DNA of 64,000 nucleotides from Dactylonectria macrodidyma (Eukaryota; Ascomycota; Sordariomycetes; Hypocreales; Nectriaceae). Position 1 is the first letter of the stretch. The number at the start of each line of letters is the position of its first letter. Position numbers and translations under genes: made by a program. The stretch is from NCBI GenBank assembly GCA_020744425.1, contig JAGMUV010000009.1, forward strand, positions 1,612,001 to 1,676,000. Direction: 5' to 3'. Below are positions 46,000 to 57,655 of the stretch, piece after piece. The notes below the pieces were generated by a model. It saw nothing but the letters and a program-made list of their open reading frames with translations, did no database searches and had not been told where the DNA came from.

Positions 46000-47233
46000 T
46001 CTTCAGTCACCTACTTCGTACACCCAGCCCTCATCCGCTGACTGAAAAAAGCATCCATCTTTCTACATTTGTGGCAGGCACCTGGAGTTTGCAAGCTAGA
46101 CACCGAGAAGAGAGACAACGACTAGTGCGGGGCCCTTGCTCAGTCTGTTCCTCATCCCCAAGCCTGGAACTGTGTCGGTCTCGCAATTTTTGCCATTCAA
46201 ACTCCCGTTCTGTTCTCAACATCAAACACCATCACCCACCTTCATCTTCATATATCCCACCAAGTCATTCTCAACTTCGGCATCCGTGTCGATCTCACCG
46301 AATCTCCACTTTCGAACGGGTTCCTGTCACGACGTACCCTGTTATTTCCACCATCCTCACTAGGCTTGCCAGCCAAAGACACGTCTTGCCACCTCAGCAG
46401 CATCAACTAGGACTCTTTTCTTCCACAGGCCTCTGCTCTCGGATTTTTGCCTCTACCACTTTGGACGACTGCCTATCGCACCAGCATCCCCATTGGTTTC
46501 CTAGGTCTGTGTAATAGATCTACTGAATGTTGCGTTAATCGTGGCCTCCCCGAGACTTCCGACAGATCTTGGTTCGAGACATATCAAGTTCAACAATTGG
46601 AGAGCTCTGCTGGTCCATGTCTCACAGTCAAACAGCGCCCTGGCTATTCTCCTCGAGATACATCTACGCAGAAAAAACATACATCTCGGCGACTGAGTGC
46701 TTGCATTCGCTCCCGCTACTCGCAGCCTTTCCAACATCCTCCAACAACTTTTGTCACCCTGAACCAAATTTCCATCTTGGTTTTCTCAGGCAGTGGTCCA
46801 CCCGACTTGGTATCCCCGGGCGCTCTAAGAAGGCACTCTTCGAAAAGGAAGAATAAACATACGCCGGCCAGGTGCACATTGGACCTCCGCTGTAATCAGC
46901 GACTGGGTCATTTCGAAAGGCCAAAGTTCTTCCTGGTGGACCCGTTATTGTCTGATGAACCTGAGCTTCATTAGCGCCTACCAACATCGTGATCATCTGG
47001 TACTCTATCATTTTCCTAACATTGGAATAACGCTACAAAGTCTACTCTTCCACGACGGTAGGTACTAGGCCCATTTCCTGTTTCATCGAATCGCCTACTC
47101 CGCACCTATCCGGATCACTCTCCTGGTCCCACCATTCAATCCCAAGCGTCCACCTGCACGAACCTATCAGATTGACAAAAGGGCCTGGCTTGACTTGCTA
47201 CGACCCTCAAGTTGCAGCATCGCCCAGCCCATC
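46000..47233 (+). promoter_or_regulatory. Probable long 5' leader and promoter of the YDR124W-like gene
   Basis: The 1.2 kb before the start codon is strongly C/T-rich with many CATC, CACC and TTC runs, and contains several upstream ATGs with frames of 60-175 codons (46071-46514, 46447-46974). The composition matches long leaders of fungal regulatory genes. I infer a leader, possibly with spliced non-coding exons. A transcript start cannot be seen. A TACTTCGTA motif is at 46012-46020. Confidence 0.4.
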
Positions 47234-49208
47234 ATGGTTCGGGACTGGCAGAGAGACCACCCTCGTCACCATCACTATCTTGGGGCGGATCGATTTGCCA
47301 CTGATAGTATTGATGACAATCGGTTTGCTGATACACAAGACATGCATCGTCGACAACCACCTATGGTATGCCCGCCTCCCATGAAAGACAGTGAAGTAAC
47401 TAACATGGATGAACTACAGCAAATCGACGAGGCTTTACGTCTTCACTGCAGCATCTCTGCGAAACGATACTTTGTTGTAGTAATCTCGGATGATGGAAAG
47501 ACCTTGACTTTCTCAGGCCCCAAGGATTCGAAACTTGCCGACGATGTCGTGCGGCAGTTCTTCGATGTCGACAAGTACCGGAGAGTCATGGAAAGCATGG
47601 ACACGGGTAAGTTTTTATTATCTTCTGTCTATGGTAAGTTCAATGCTGATATCTGCTTAGGAGCTAGCCCCGTTGTTGATGATTCCTTCGGGTTTGATGG
47701 AGGCTTCTACAAGCAACCTGTCGACTTTTCTAGTAACCGAATGTCTGATCGTCGGCGCATGCCAAACCACGACGACTGGGATGAACGTCAGCGACGGAAG
47801 AGAGCCCGAGCTCGTCGCCTACTCAACGATGAAGAGGATGTTCCTCAAATCGTCTCGAAGAAACGAAGGGGCATTCAGATCGGCAACAACAAAGATGTGG
47901 GAGAATTTTATGATAACCGGTTCAAAAGTTGTCAGCAGTCAGCATGTAAGGTCATCGCCAAGGCGTGGGTCAAGGCAGTCGAACCCAAGAAGCAATCTAC
48001 CCATCCGTATACTGGGAGCGACGAGAAGGCGCCAGATTGGTGGCCCAAGCCATGGGGTCTGACCAAAGAAGAAAAGGTCCGCCACAAAGAGCCGGATCAT
48101 CTTTACAAAAGGGGTGAGTTCGCAAATGCGGTTTAGGCTACCGGGCCGCTCTAACATTATTCTAGAACGCGTCTATTTATTGAATCACATCTTGCGCATG
48201 GTTATGGAGCCAAACCACAAACAACACCCTGACATTCAGAAGTTGAACCTCAACGTAAAGAAACTTGAGGAGATCACCACCGAGGCCTTGTCAGCGTTTT
48301 TCGCAGACAAGGAAAATCCAGCGAATGCCAAAAAGCGACCCTACCTGAACGAGATCTTCATGGTGGCAAGGCAAGAGGAGAGGTTTAGAAATGGAGAAAT
48401 TGGTAGGCTACGCGTGACATCCGTGTACTCACAATGGCGATCAAACGCTAACAAATATGCAGATTCAACCACGGAGGTGTTTGTCATGGCGGAGGATAAA
48501 ATCCCGGAGGCGTACTCCGAAAACGATGACGGAGTCATCACAAAGCACGAGGATGACGACAACTCAGTGACAAAACTGGCAACTGTTCACAGTTTGATGC
48601 CCCCAGCACCGGATCATGGATCTAGCGCAGCGCTGCATGGCACTCCATTTCTAAGTGACTTGCCGGTGCGAGGAACTCACTACACTCCTTCTATGATCCA
48701 CGAGATGACGCCAGAGCAACATGGCTTCGTTGAAGGGAGCAGTATGTCTGTTGGTGGCCAAACCTCCATTCATCCCACAGCTGGGAGTCTCGCCCTGGAT
48801 ATCGGGGTTGCTACTTCTCAAGACTCCGGCCGAAGACCGTCAATTTTTAGTCCTCCACCAGACTATTCTGGGCAGCCTGGGACCGGCTTATATACCCAAC
48901 CGTGGCAGCCTGGGTCCACTGCACCAAACGCGTCAGCTATGTACGCATTCACCCAACAACAACCCAACCCTTCGGCAACGACATTTGTCAACCCTGGCGT
49001 CCCGATAAACCAGAGTCAGACTTATATGGGAGGCTCGTTTGATGGCGTCTCGCGCGGTTATGACTCTCCCCAAGCCTCGATGTTCCAGGCTAGAGGCGTA
49101 CCACAGCAAACAGTGCATGCTTCGCCGGGATATAATTACTTACCCCACGACGGTCGAGAACTCCCAGGAACCAAGGTAGAACCTGTTTCTCGCAGCAACC
49201 TGCACTGA
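47234..49208 (+). CDS. YDR124W-like helical-bundle (DUF2841) nuclear protein
   Basis: Four exons: 47234-47606, 47661-48113, 48166-48402 and 48463-49208, giving 602 aa. Introns are 54, 52 and 60 nt, the first and third multiples of three. The N-terminal part has RYFVVVISDDGKTLTFSG. A basic stretch (DERQRRKRARARR, residues 165-177) looks like a nuclear localisation signal. The DUF2841 core begins at QIVSKKRRGIQIGN (about 187) and includes EFYDNRFKSCQQSACKVIAKAW, the WWPKPWGL signature and the following LNHILRMVMEPN helices. The C-terminal 230 residues are Gln/Pro/Ser/Gly-rich, as in transcription regulators. The family includes a protein of the Aspergillus fumigatus subtelomeric hrmA-associated cluster. 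Its molecular role is not settled. A regulator role is inference. The ATG at 47234 is the first in frame; upstream coding exons cannot be excluded. Confidence 0.85.
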
Positions 49209-51222
49209 ACTATGACCTGGGCTTGGATCGCACTCTTTTAGAAGCAGCCCACGGGAGCCTAGCTAATTGGGCCGCACCTCGATTGCCTCGCATATAACGT
49301 CCATATAGATTACGCATGATGACGACGGATCTGGTTACACAGAACAGGTCCTTGATAGACCGGAAGGGACAACAGGACAACAGTATTTCGAATTCGACGG
49401 AAAACCTGCATGCAAATACACGGCGCCCTTGCATGATTTACCAGAACGGTGGCATCTCAGCTATGGGGTCTTGATACATGAATTCCTGACTTCCGCTATA
49501 ACTGATAGCTTTTCGAGGTCTTTAATGCGAACGGCGCTTGAACGAATCATTTTCAGCTTTTCATCTTTTTTGGCAACGATACCCTAGCTTGGGATCGGCT
49601 TACAACGAATTTTGAAGGTCATCGATCCCAGGCAATTCTGTTACCCTCGACCGAGGAAAAACAATCCAAAACGAAAAACATCCAAAAAAAAAAAAAAAAA
49701 AAAAAAGGACAAAAGGAAAGAAATGGAACTTTTGGGAAATTTTAGTACTCTTTGAGTTTTTTTTTTCCCTTTCGTTGTCTTATGGTGGTTTTTTTATGTA
49801 TATCGTCTTATTTGACGGCAGTGGGTGGCTTCTGTCTTCGCACCTTCCTGATCCGCCTTTCGGCCGAGCGACATGATACCAAGCCCGGAGTATGGCAATG
49901 CTTCACAGTGGCGGCTATTTTGTTACACCCCCGCAGCGGGCGCATATTTGTCGGAAGTATCTGTTACCAACATCCAAGCTCTAATTTTGGTGAACTGGAG
50001 CTCATCTGCCCCTACTCTTTATGGCAGTAGGTAGTATCTGTCACAGGCCTTGTTTGATGTATTTTTGACCTGTTTCGCTGTTTCTGTCTTCGACGACTGC
50101 ATATCACATTTGTTGTTAGGAGTTTTGTTTCCTTCATCTTAAGAGTATAAATACCATTGAGACGAGCTCTTAGGCCCTCGGGTTGCTTTCCGCTTGGATT
50201 ACATAGTTGGGTAGGTCACCGCAGCCTGAGGAGCGCATATTGGTCTTTGTACATGGCCTCGGAAAGGGGACAGATTAATGGTGATGAGGAGATGTGTTCT
50301 GACGAAACAGGACTTGACAAGATGGGTGGGATGGCAAAGTACTACGCCTGAGTCTGCTCTGGAGGCTACGAATCAGGGCTCCGGAGTTGAATGGTACAGA
50401 TAGGGGGATGTGAGTAAAAACACAACGATGGACAACAGGCAACAAACAGCAGGCAATCAGACTTACGGACGTGATAGGACTGATAAATGAGCAATCTGCG
50501 TGTGCGACGTCTGTTCCTTCAACTGTCTCGCTTTAAAAATGCGGGAGGTTATATGCTCAACCTAGTCGTAACATTCTCAGTCCCTTTTATGCCGGACCCA
50601 ACGTTTTGCTCTCTGCCATGCGGGTGCAATTTTGCGAGTATGTCGCACTCGCAGAGGGGGTATTTGAGAGTCTCGTGATACGGGATGCAACGTCGGAGAC
50701 GACCAGGCACAATCTAGGGCAGATGAAGTGACCAATGAATAGGTAGCTAGCTGGCTATTGGCAGACGGAGAAACCGACAACAAGGCACGCACACTGTACA
50801 AAACTCATTCAATTCCGAAACTACCGTGCTGTACCTTCATTCATGTCCCGTTCCTGTTCGCACCCAGTAACTTGGGTACAAATCCATTCACCAACGCCTA
50901 GCTCCAAACCGACTCGAGCTGAAAAAACCACCGTGTCCTGACTGGAAAAACTGTCCCAGGACTATCTGAGAAGCCTCTAGGCATGCTCGCCTAAAGCAAC
51001 CCTAGAAGACGCGTCTATAGTGCGAGCACATGTTATGACCACCTAGACGGGGTGGAAGAAAACGAAAAGGAGCAACCATGACAGAAAAACCCACGCCTCT
51101 GTAAAACACTCGATACAGTTGCTTGACACCAAAGCAGCATCCATGGAGATTAGATAGGGTATAGCTCAGAATGAAGGAGATGACGCCAATGGAGGATATG
51201 ATGCCAGCTCGGGCACATCTTC
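49209..51222. other. 2 kb convergent intergenic region
   Basis: It lies between the 3' ends of the YDR124W-like gene and CBF1. It contains a 23-base A run (49684-49706) and a T-rich stretch at 49757-49800. No supported gene. Both 3' untranslated regions must lie here. Confidence 0.5.
49684..49706 (+). repeat. Poly(A) tract, 23 bases
   Basis: An uninterrupted run of A, about 475 bp past the YDR124W-like stop codon. It could be a homopolymer or the tail of an old retroposed insert. No such insert is recognisable. Confidence 0.9.
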
Positions 51223-52196
51223 CTAGTTTGAGACAGGAGCGGCAGGATTCTCCTCCTTAGGTTGAGGTGGTTCTAGACCAGCGTTTTGTGCCACCCGTTT
51301 CCATGTCTCAAGTTCCCGGTAGAGTCGCTCGCACTCTTGCTTCAACTTGTCGTTGGAAGCGCTTAGTTCGGTGATGGCCTGTTCAGTGAGCAACTTCTCG
51401 AGGGTCCACTTCTCGATATTCTGTTGCTCGTTTTCTTTGAGTTGCGAGATGAAGCTTACGGCCCGCTGTAAGATGGATCCCTTGTTCTTCTCACAGCCTG
51501 GAACAATCTTGGCGAGCTCATTGATGCCCTCGTTAATTGTTTCACGGCGACGTCGCTCAACTGCGCCTGTGTTAGTCATCTCCGAATCACGCGGGGGAGA
51601 GAAACCATGAAGTTGGTTGGTGACTTACCCTCCTTGTGGTTATCCTTCCTCATCTTGTGCCACTCCTCTGACCCTACAGTCGGCTTGGGGTTGGAGGCCG
51701 ATGTCGCGTAGCGAGCTACGGAGTGTTGCTGTACTCCATTGGGTGGTGTTTGCTGGTGGTGTGGCGGGCTGATCTGGGGAGGGTCTAGTAGACTATCCGG
51801 GGGTGGTGGAACGTCATTGAAGGAGGTATCGTGAGTGTGATCAGCCTCGCTAGCTTGAGCTGCAAATTGCTCCTCTGTTGATGGAGGGACATGGAGGGTG
51901 GGATATAAGCCAAGGGCAGCCTGGGCCGTGCTAGTAGCACTAGTGGGATCAGGGGCCTCGGGATGCTCAGCCTGGGCGGCTTGCTGGAGAGCATTGAAGT
52001 CAGCAACGCTGACGCCACCAGTCTGGCTGGGGTCCAAGGCACTGTCCATGAAGGTGGTGTCCGTCATGTGCGCGGCTGGCGCAGGGCGCCTGTTCCTGGA
52101 GTGGCCAGGGCTGTTAGATTCTCGCTTGCGCTTCTGACCAGGGGATGCAGTCAAGCTGGAAAGATCGTGATGATCGGCAAGGAGCGAATCAGCCAT
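51223..52196 (-). CDS. CBF1: bHLH-zip transcription factor CBF1/CPF1
   Basis: CBF1 binds TCACGTG elements and, in yeasts, acts at centromeres and at sulphur-amino-acid or respiratory genes. Exon 1 is 52196-51629 and exon 2 is 51560-51223, giving 301 aa. The intron is 51628-51561 (68 nt, GTAAGT donor). The N-terminal 170 residues are disordered and Pro/Gln/Ala-rich. The bHLH (about residues 184-240) has the His-Glu-Arg DNA-contact pattern in HKEVERRRRETIN, then INELAKIVPGCEKNKGSILQ and a leucine-zipper tail (LKENEQQNIEKW, LTEQAITELSASNDKLKQE). I chose the second of two AG acceptors six bases apart because it restores HKEVERRRR; the first would insert Gly-Ala. Two CACGTG boxes lie 0.9-1.2 kb upstream. 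Confidence 0.93.
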
Positions 52197-53099
52197 AGTT
52201 TTGATATAGCAAGGCGCTGCTATCGGAAAGTCAAGCTGACTGCGTTGAGGGTGTATTTCGATTGATGAGATGGCTGTACGCGCCAGATTCTCAAGTCTGG
52301 ACAGAGGGTAGCGAGGCCAAGCCTACGGATGAGAGATGTAGGCAATCGGTGCAATGTCTAAAACGAGGGCGTGGCTGTTAGGATCAGATTTCCCCAAAGG
52401 TAGAGCGGCTCAGGTATGGTGGACAGGGCGCAAAAGTAGATGTGGGAGGAAGTTGCCATTGGCTAGGGTAAGAATTGCGCTCGAGGGGAAGTTGAAAACG
52501 AGAGCTCAGGAAATCAGACGCTCAACGGCAGAATCATCGGGGAGGCAAGCCCAGGCTTGATGAGAGTGCGTCCTGAGAGGCTTGTTGCGATCCTGCTCCG
52601 AAGGGTCTGGGGTGGAGGAACAACGATCTGATGATGTGAGAAGGGTGCGCGTGAGTTGAAGCTATCGCGTCTCACTTCAAAGCCCGAGCCGTCACGTTGG
52701 CGATCACGGTGACTGGACAGCAGAGTGAGGGAAAGGTTGAAAGAAAACCGGTGTGGTGATTCAGTCACTTGAGCTGGGATGAAGAGGGGAAACGCAGGCC
52801 GACAGCCAGCTCTGCAAAAAGGTGACGCATGAGAGCCGCTCGCGGTTGAGCACTCAGCGCGCGAGGCGACTGGCACTTTGAGGGGAGTAAAGAGACAAGA
52901 GTTTTGCCATGAGAGCCGCGCGACTGGCGACGGCAGGGCCGCGGACGAGAAATGCTGCGTGACAAAATGCGAGCCATCATTGCGACGACGGGAAGTATGA
53001 GGTTGACGATATGATGATGTGCATAAGGAACCGACATACCTGTCAGATCATGTGCTCCGCGGCTGGGTCCGGGACCTCCAGATCACGAGTTTGTCGTCT

Positions 53100-53105
53100 C
53101 ACGTG
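53100..53105. promoter_or_regulatory. TCACGTG site upstream of CBF1
   Basis: The context TCTCACGTGTTT contains the full TCACGTG heptamer bound by CBF1 factors, about 0.9 kb upstream of the CBF1 start codon. Confidence 0.35.
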
Positions 53106-53384
53106 TTTGGCGTCGTGATATCGCGCGGTTCTCTTCCCTTTGAATAAGTGACAGCGCCGAGTGTCGCGTCAACAAACCAAACAATAACGGAGCGCAAAAA
53201 AAAAAAATTGCAATAAAAATCTACGCGTCAGGAGGCGATGCGTAATGGTCGAGGAGGGTCTTTATGTTATCAGGAGGGGGGTTGAGTGAGATGATGCTCC
53301 TTGGTAGAGGCGGCGAGAGATGTCAAGCTGGGCGCAGGCGCGAGTGCTGGAACGACCCGGGTCACGCGGCAGAGGAGGAGGGAA

Positions 53385-53390
53385 CACGTG
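53385..53390. promoter_or_regulatory. Second CACGTG box in the CBF1/FYV10 intergenic region
   Basis: Reads AACACGTGCT, 285 bp from the first box. Only the hexamer matches. Confidence 0.25.
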
Positions 53391-55392
53391 CTTTGAGTGG
53401 GAAGGCTCCTGCCCAGATAAATAATGCGGGCGGGAAGGGGTCCGGGGGGGGTCGAAGTCGGTGCCTGAGGCTCCAGAACAGACCCGACCAATTAGAAGCG
53501 TAGGAGTGCCACATATGTGAATTGGAAATGGGGGGGTGGTTGCCTCGCCCAAAGAGGCGCAACACGGGAAAGAGGAGCTAGGAGGGAAGAGCAAAGATGA
53601 GAGGAGGGGAAGGACATGGAGCATGTGGACTAGTGCCTCTTCCAACTCCCATTTCTGCACCAGGAGAAGGGAATGAATGGCGGCATTTTGGTGGTTAGAA
53701 CCAACTCGCCTGCATCTGTCTTCCTCACTTACGATCCATACTAATCCGAGGTAGGTGTGGACGGGAACCTGTTGACTACAGCACGACCTGCCATGATGTC
53801 TTCTGAAGCTTCAGTACCAGGTAGTAGTTAGGCAAGTCTACTCCTGCTGTGTTGAATGCGCATGGCAGAAGTCGACGCGCTGGATTGTTGATAAAGACGG
53901 GAGGCAGCTTCTACCTAGGTATGGCAGGTACCTGCGACGCAAGTACCCCCATCATGACCAACAGTCCGTCAGGTCGTGGGTCAAATGATGTGCTGACAAG
54001 GGTACCGCGATATGTGCATGCAAGCAGCAGCAGCTGCAACACAGGCATCCCCAGTGTTACCCGAGCTCTTCATCACACTTGTCCTACTCAGCTCGGCCTC
54101 ACCTTGGCAAACGGGGATACAGTCAGAGCAAGATGCACGTCTCTTTTGGGCTGTCTACCTGAACGGAAGGTAGTGAGTCAAGTCAGTCTAGGTGCTTCCC
54201 CCACCTCAACCTAGCACTCATGATAACCGCCTAGGTCTGCTTTGTGCCCCAGCTGGCCATGGTCAACCAATCCCATGCTCGGCCCGGCAGCCTTCCCACT
54301 TCCGGGGCACTCACACCACACCGCATTCATCCCAGGCGTCGCAATCACCTGATCCAGCTCGTCGCATCACTTGACGCCCGCGTTGTGAAACAGGCTGCGC
54401 CCTTTATGAGGTTGGCTCCCCAAGCCGGCCCAGCGCGGCTGCTCGTCTGACTTGAGCGGAGCTGAAAATTAGACATTTGTATGAGTGGAAGTCGGATCGG
54501 TTCTGAGACGCGGGCGAACCGTCGGGGCTGCTTGTCAGAGATGCAGGGAAAGGCGGGGTTTGACTCCAAAGCAGGCTGATAGATTGTGATAACTAGCACG
54601 CAAGCAAGGTGTTACTGAACTGCAGGTTCGCCGATTGAATCCGCCCTCAGTGCAGAACGAACTGCAGATGTAGGACAGAGATGCGTGCGTGTGTTACGTT
54701 TCATGGCATGCACTTTGGGGTATTTCGCAGGCCCCCCTTCCCTTTTTACACCCGTCTTTCAAGGCAAATGAGTTCATCAATCCTGTCAGAATCAAACCGG
54801 CATGTCCTCTTTATGTAGATGCAGCCGTAGAAAGATTAAATCCGCCCACTCACACCACCCACCCATACAGCGAGTGGGGGGTCAGCGTATACGAGAGACA
54901 GGTAAGACACTGCTGGAGGCAGTTGAGTGCAGCAGATAGGTATGTAGGTATCGTTTGGTGCTTCTAGGGAAAAGAGGCGTAGCATAGACTCCGCAGATGA
55001 TAAACGCCCGTTGAAATATGCTCTTCTACAGATCATAACGTTATGCACTCCGGCAGTTGGGGTAGGTGATTGCCATATTCACGTTCACCCCAATGCCGGC
55101 CCTGCAATCCGTAAGGTACCAGTGTCACCAATGGAACCTACCTAAGTTACCTAATCCGGCGGCCCGACGGCCGATGAGGTACGTACCCGATAGTCCCGTA
55201 TCCCGTCCCGTCACCTTACCTCACGATGTGGAACGCCAAGGGCGGCCTGTAATCGGAGCCATCTTGACCTCAACCTCGACTTTGACCTCGACGTCCTGCT
55301 TCCGATCTCGACATCACCGCCTCGTCTAGCGTTCCACGTCTTAACCACCGCCTCATCTGCGACACCCACCCTGCTCACCACACACCTCCATC

Positions 55393-56792
55393 ATGGGGGA
55401 TCACGAGTTCTCCACTATCAAACACAGCGATCACCTGTTGCTCGTCCGTCCTCCTCCACACCCTCCAAAGTACACACCGGCCATGAGAGGGCCAGCTCTG
55501 TTCTAACACGTTTTTCCAATCTAGGACCAACCCCTCCTCCGCCTCCCATCCGAGCTCCTCCGCAAGAACTTCCGCTCCGCCCACTTCACCATCGAAAAGG
55601 ACACCTCGGCCCTCAAGACGCTCCTCAAGGACTCTGCCACCGCCGCCGTCTCCGGCCGTGCCTCCCAGCAAGATGTCCTGCGCAACCTCGACTCCATGCT
55701 GGCCCGCATGCGCGGCGTCAAGCGCAAGCTCGCTACCTGTGCCGACGAAGAAACTCGCCTCCATGCCCACGCCGCTGCCCGAATCGCCCATCTTGACGAA
55801 CTGTACACCATGACGTCCGTCGACGATGTAAAGTACGAGGCTTGGAGCCGGAAGCGGCTTGATCGCCTGCTGGCCGACTATCTCCTGCGCCATGGGTACA
55901 ACGAAAGTGCCAAGGAGCTGGCCCAGCAGCGTGGCATGGAGAACTTGGTGGACATGGATACCTTCGTTACCATGAGTCGGATTCGGGATGCCCTCATCAA
56001 TGGGAGTGTTACCGAGGCACTGAGCTGGTGCACGGAGAACAAAAAGGAGTTGCGAAAGATGGAGGTATGTACTGGGGTCCATTGACACATTCGCCTCTCC
56101 CCATACCGTACGCGTCAATAACAGTTTCGATACAGAGCAAACTCGAGTTCATGCTTCGATTCCAACAGTACATTGAACTAGTTCGCACGCAGTCCTCGAC
56201 CAAGCTCACCGAGGGCATCGCTCATGCCAAGAAGCATCTCATTCCCTTCCGCACCGCTTTCCCCCGCGAAGTACAGCAAGCTTGCGGTCTCCTCGCCTTC
56301 CCCCCAAGCTCCCCGGCCTCAGCCGCTTACGCCGACCTTTACAAGTCCTCCCGCTGGACCGACCTCGCCAACCTCTTCACCACGACCCACAACAATCTCC
56401 TCGCCCTCCCCGCCGTGCCCCTTCTGCACGTTGCCCTGTCATCAGGTCTCTCAGCCCTCAAGACCCCAGCCTGCCACGCCCACTCTTCGTCGCCCGACTC
56501 CGCCTCATCCTCCTCAGACCCCGCCGCCGCTCTCGCCTCTACTCTCGGCCACGGCGTCTGCCCCATCTGTTCAACCGAGCTCAACGAGCTCGCCCGCAAC
56601 GTCCCCTATGCCCACCACACGAAGAGCCATGTCGAGCATGACTTGCGTCTCCTTCCAAACGGCTGTGTATACGGCAAAGATCGCCTCGAGCTGCAGGCCA
56701 AGAAGGGCGGGCTACCTGCAGATCAGGTTAAGGATCTACGCACTGGCGAGGTGTTCCAGATCGACGATCTGAAGAAGGTCTTTATCACTTAG
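55393..56792 (+). CDS. FYV10: FYV10/GID9-type subunit of the GID (CTLH) ubiquitin ligase
   Basis: MAEA-type subunit that, with its RING partner, forms the catalytic core of the GID/CTLH E3 ligase. In yeast the ligase degrades gluconeogenic enzymes. Exons: 55393-55443, 55525-56064 and 56136-56792, giving 415 aa. Exon 1 encodes 17 residues ending HLLL and joins to [21 protein letters not shown], continuous with the family N-terminus. LisH is at about 126-157 ([18 protein letters not shown]), CTLH at about 160-215 ([18 protein letters not shown]) and CRA after that. The C-terminal RING-like domain starts [17 protein letters not shown] (Cys339, Cys342) and is followed by a His-rich segment. The first donor is atypical (GTCCGT), but it is the only one in phase. 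The Ser-rich linker at 313-330 varies in the family. Confidence 0.92.
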
Positions 56793-57655
56793 TTTCCTGT
56801 TTTTCCCAGTTTCAGTTCTTGAACCGACGTTTTAAGGACCACGCCGTGGTTGGGCATTTCCAGAGCAGCTCTGTCTAGGAAGGTGTGTGCCATAGCGAGC
56901 TCGGCTTTGTGTTCGAGACGGTCATCATGAGCTTAGCTGGGATAATTGGTTCCATCACATCAAAACTTTATCATTCCATTTGGCACAGGCGTTGAAAGGG
57001 CAATGGAGGGACACGGCGTTTAGGATAGTCAACTCAGGATATTATGTTACATTGGTGTCACACCTTTATATATACCGATTATACGAAACAAATCTTGCCC
57101 ACGTGCCTTACACGTTATCACTGAAAACCGAGGATAGTAATTTTTGCGCTTAAGGGATTCTTAATAATCCGATTGTACTAAGATACCAATTGACCATACA
57201 ATACACAGTGGTACTAACACCACCACGCATAACCTCATGAAGTTCCCCTTGTTTTCCCTCCCCCATTCACCATGCCTTTCCTTCCCAATGCGAGGCCAAA
57301 AATTCAAAACTGACAGACAAGAACGTTGGAAAGAAACTGGAGACGAATAAAAACCCGTCTGTAGGCTAAGCCTCCCAATTGTTCCTCGCACGGTCACCGT
57401 TGACAAAAGCACGTCGTTGCGATGATCCAGCGAATGATGTACCACAAACGACGCGAAACACAAATGAGACTGCTCAGTCTCCCGTCACTACGAGTCTGCG
57501 GGTGGTAATATTATGCGGATGGGCGATGTTGGTGGATGGAAGGGTGTGGCAGGGTTATAGCGACGACCAAGTGGACGAGATCAGAACAGACATTAACTTG
57601 TGTATCCCAGACAAGTATTAGGGAGCCAGACATCTCGGTTCAGGGCGTTTCTGCC
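56793..57655. other. Convergent 3' region of FYV10 and CAF1
   Basis: No gene. It contains an AT-rich segment (TATATATACCGATTATACG at about 57068) typical of fungal polyadenylation regions. Confidence 0.5.

Larger units (their letters stand above)
52197..55392. other. 3.2 kb divergent region between CBF1 and FYV10
   Basis: No supported gene. It holds both promoters and two CACGTG boxes. Several R/S/P-rich frames on both strands appear to be chance. Confidence 0.45.
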
